This document shows, one piece after another, positions 62,475 through 64,000 of a stretch of DNA of 64,000 nt. Origin of the DNA: an uncultured Phocaeicola sp. (lineage in GTDB: Bacteria; Bacteroidota; Bacteroidia; Bacteroidales; Bacteroidaceae). Position numbers and translations under genes: made by a program. Position 1 is the first letter of the stretch; the number at the start of each line of letters is the position of its first letter. The notes under the pieces were generated by a model. That model was not told where the DNA came from and ran no database searches. It saw only the letters and a program-made list of their open reading frames with translations. The DNA lies in the NCBI GenBank assembly GCA_948956705.1, contig CARCZS010000005.1:53710-117709 (forward strand), given 5' to 3'.

Positions 62475-63814
62475 AACGTATCTTCTTACTATGTATCGCC
62501 TGTTGTTTTCTGAGTGCACTGTCGGCGCAGAGTACCCGGAAGATTAGGGAGCTGGAAAACAAACGGAAAGAATTACATCAGCAGATTGCCGAGTCAGAGA
62601 CTTTACTGCAGTCTACCAAGAAAGATGTGAAAAGCCAATTGGAGAATCTGGCTCTGCTCACCGGACAGATAGAAGAACGTAGAAGATATATCCATACCAT
62701 CGAAGCGGATGTAAATACATTGGCAAAGGAAATTACAACTTTGCAACGCCAGTTGACTGCTTTGCAGCGCGACTTGAAGGAGAAAAAGAAGAAATACGAG
62801 GCGTCTGTGCAATATATGTACCGCAACAAGTCTGTGCAAGAGAAATTGATGTTTATCTTTTCGGCCGAAAACCTGAGTCAAACGTACCGTCGTATGCGTT
62901 ATGTACAGGAGTATGCTGACTATCAGCGTCTTCAAGGACTTGAAATAGAACGTAAACAGCGCCAGGTGATATCAAAGAAAAAAGAACTGGAACAAACCCG
63001 CAAAGCAAAAGAAAACCTTTTAAAGCAAGGGGAGGCAGAGAAAGCTAAGCTTGAAATTCAGGAAAAAGACCGTCAGACACTTTTGGCTAACCTTAAGAAG
63101 AAGCAGAAAGGAATACAGAATGAAATATCCAAGAAGAAACGCTCTGCACAACAATTGAATGCACAGATAGACCGATTGATAGAGATTGAAATAGAAAAGG
63201 CTCGTAAACGTGCTGAAGAAGAGGCTCGCCGTAAGGCTGCCGCTGAAGCTGCTGCACAGAAGGCTGCCGCGGCAAAAGTTGCCGAAGCGAATAAAAAGAG
63301 TGGTGAAGGAACCGCCTCTACTTCAAAATCGGATGCCAAAGCTCCCGAAAGAAAGGCTGCACCGGTGGAGAAATTTAATTTGAATAATGAGGACCGCCAG
63401 TTGTCGGGCAGTTTTGAACGCAATCGCGGAATATTGCCGATACCGGTTACTGGGCCGTATGTCATCGTGAGTCATTACGGACAATATGCCGTAGACGGAC
63501 TCCGTAATGTGAAGTTGGATAATAAAGGAATTGATATTAAAGGTAAGCCGGGAGCAAAAGCACGTGCAATCTTTGATGGAGAAGTTTCTGCCATATTCCA
63601 GTACAACGGATTGAATAATATTTTGGTGCGGCATGGCAATTATATATCGGTTTATTGTAATCTGTCTTCCGTGGCTGTATCTAAAGGAAGTAAAGTAAGT
63701 ACGAGAACTATCCTTGGAACGATTCATACCGATAGCTCAGGCAATGCGGTGCTTCATTTCCAGCTGCGTAAAGAGACGGCGAAGTTGAACCCCGAACTTT
63801 GGTTGGGAAGGTAG
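62471..63814 (+). CDS. EnvC-like murein hydrolase activator with degenerate M23 domain
   Basis: This 447-residue secreted protein (signal peptide ending SALSAQ) has a long coiled coil (about 20-250), an Ala/Lys-rich linker and a C-terminal LytM/M23 fold. The metal sites are incomplete: the usual HxGxD reads NKGIDI and the closing HxH reads HFQ, so it should not cut peptidoglycan itself. This matches EnvC, which activates amidases at the septum. It ends the dut operon. The amidase partner is not in this window. Confidence 0.88.
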   Translation: MKRIFLLCIACCFLSALSAQSTRKIRELENKRKELHQQIAESETLLQSTKKDVKSQLENLALLTGQIEERRRYIHTIEADVNTLAKEITTLQRQLTALQRDLKEKKKKYEASVQYMYRNKSVQEKLMFIFSAENLSQTYRRMRYVQEYADYQRLQGLEIERKQRQVISKKKELEQTRKAKENLLKQGEAEKAKLEIQEKDRQTLLANLKKKQKGIQNEISKKKRSAQQLNAQIDRLIEIEIEKARKRAEEEARRKAAAEAAAQKAAAAKVAEANKKSGEGTASTSKSDAKAPERKAAPVEKFNLNNEDRQLSGSFERNRGILPIPVTGPYVIVSHYGQYAVDGLRNVKLDNKGIDIKGKPGAKARAIFDGEVSAIFQYNGLNNILVRHGNYISVYCNLSSVAVSKGSKVSTRTILGTIHTDSSGNAVLHFQLRKETAKLNPELWLGR

Positions 63815-63944
63815 CTTTCTTCTGTTGTCGTTTTCATACAAAGTTCCCATGAATAGGGGCTTTTAGCTTCGTTGTTGAGAGGTGATTATATCAACTATTC
63901 TGACAGATGAAAGTGTTGGCTCTCATCCTCTTTCCAAAAGGGGG
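63815..63944. other. Intergenic stretch after the EnvC-like gene
   Basis: These 130 bases hold no supported gene and no clear terminator. They end in a G-run that abuts the partial repeat. Confidence 0.5.
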
Positions 63945-64000
63945 GTGTGTCAAAACGTGGATAATGCTGTCGTTTCGTTCGTAGGGGCGAGGTTCGCTCG
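63945..64000 (-). repeat. 144-bp repeat, copy 3 (inverted, cut by the window end)
   Basis: The 56 bases start GTGTGTCAAAAC and continue as the reverse complement of the right end of copy 1, with no mismatch I can find past the first bases. The copy is therefore inverted relative to copies 1 and 2, about 62-64 kb away. Confidence 0.88.

Overview
The window is chromosomal DNA from a gut Bacteroides, close to the B. thetaiotaomicron / B. fragilis / B. uniformis group. Three things support this. There is a complete starch-utilisation (sus) locus. The division/cell-wall cluster has the Bacteroidota gene order. Many genes are preceded by the Bacteroides-type -7 box TAnnTTTG, often with a -33 TTTG/TTG element. 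I cannot fix the species by eye. No prophage, intact insertion sequence or CRISPR array was seen.

Layout. (1) 1-5020: a repeat-bearing intergenic stretch, then an L-fucose operon on the minus strand (fucR-fucI-fucP) whose fucI-fucP gap holds a 144-bp repeat. (2) 5188-13955: a plus-strand group with three related TPR sensor kinases around the glycolytic gpmI, a Cys-rich DUF3109 protein and a porin. Only the middle kinase keeps its phospho-accepting His. (3) 13983-14369: a Gly-rich RRM RNA-binding protein with a long leader. (4) 14611-34837: the starch island. susA and susBCDEF plus a surface GH13 enzyme lie on the minus strand, susR is divergent, and a minus-strand malQ / MFS transporter pair follows. 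The susA and susB promoters share the same module: an 18-mer, a 28-bp gap, then a TACATTTG box. (5) 35103-38548: gyrB, rpsT with an upstream tRNA-Glu, and recO. (6) 38549-39342: a repeat-rich gap with a 22-bp-period palindrome array and a small inverted-repeat element. (7) 39343-55392: yqeY, then the dcw cluster on the minus strand in transcription order mraZ, rsmH, ftsL, ftsI, murE, mraY, murD, ftsW, murG, murC, ftsQ, ftsA, ftsZ, with MraZ-type boxes at its promoter. (8) 55759-57582: an acyltransferase pair matching the glycine-lipid genes glsA and glsB. (9) 57815-57902: a second 22-bp palindrome array, followed by a dGTPase-family gene (minus). (10) 59368-63814: dut, a TPR lipoprotein, a DUF4292 lipoprotein and an EnvC-like protein (plus), then the start of an inverted copy of the first repeat at the window end.

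How the genes work together. SusCDEF and the surface GH13 enzyme capture and cut starch at the cell surface. SusA and SusB finish the oligosaccharides in the periplasm. The MFS transporter and the CBM20-bearing amylomaltase handle maltose and maltodextrins at and inside the inner membrane. SusR, a membrane-spanning activator, probably controls all of these. The dcw cluster makes and delivers lipid II and builds the divisome.

The observations most worth following up are the kinase/pseudokinase trio, the shared promoter module of the sus genes, the two palindromic 22-bp arrays, and the family of small elements ending in GTGTGTCAAAAC.
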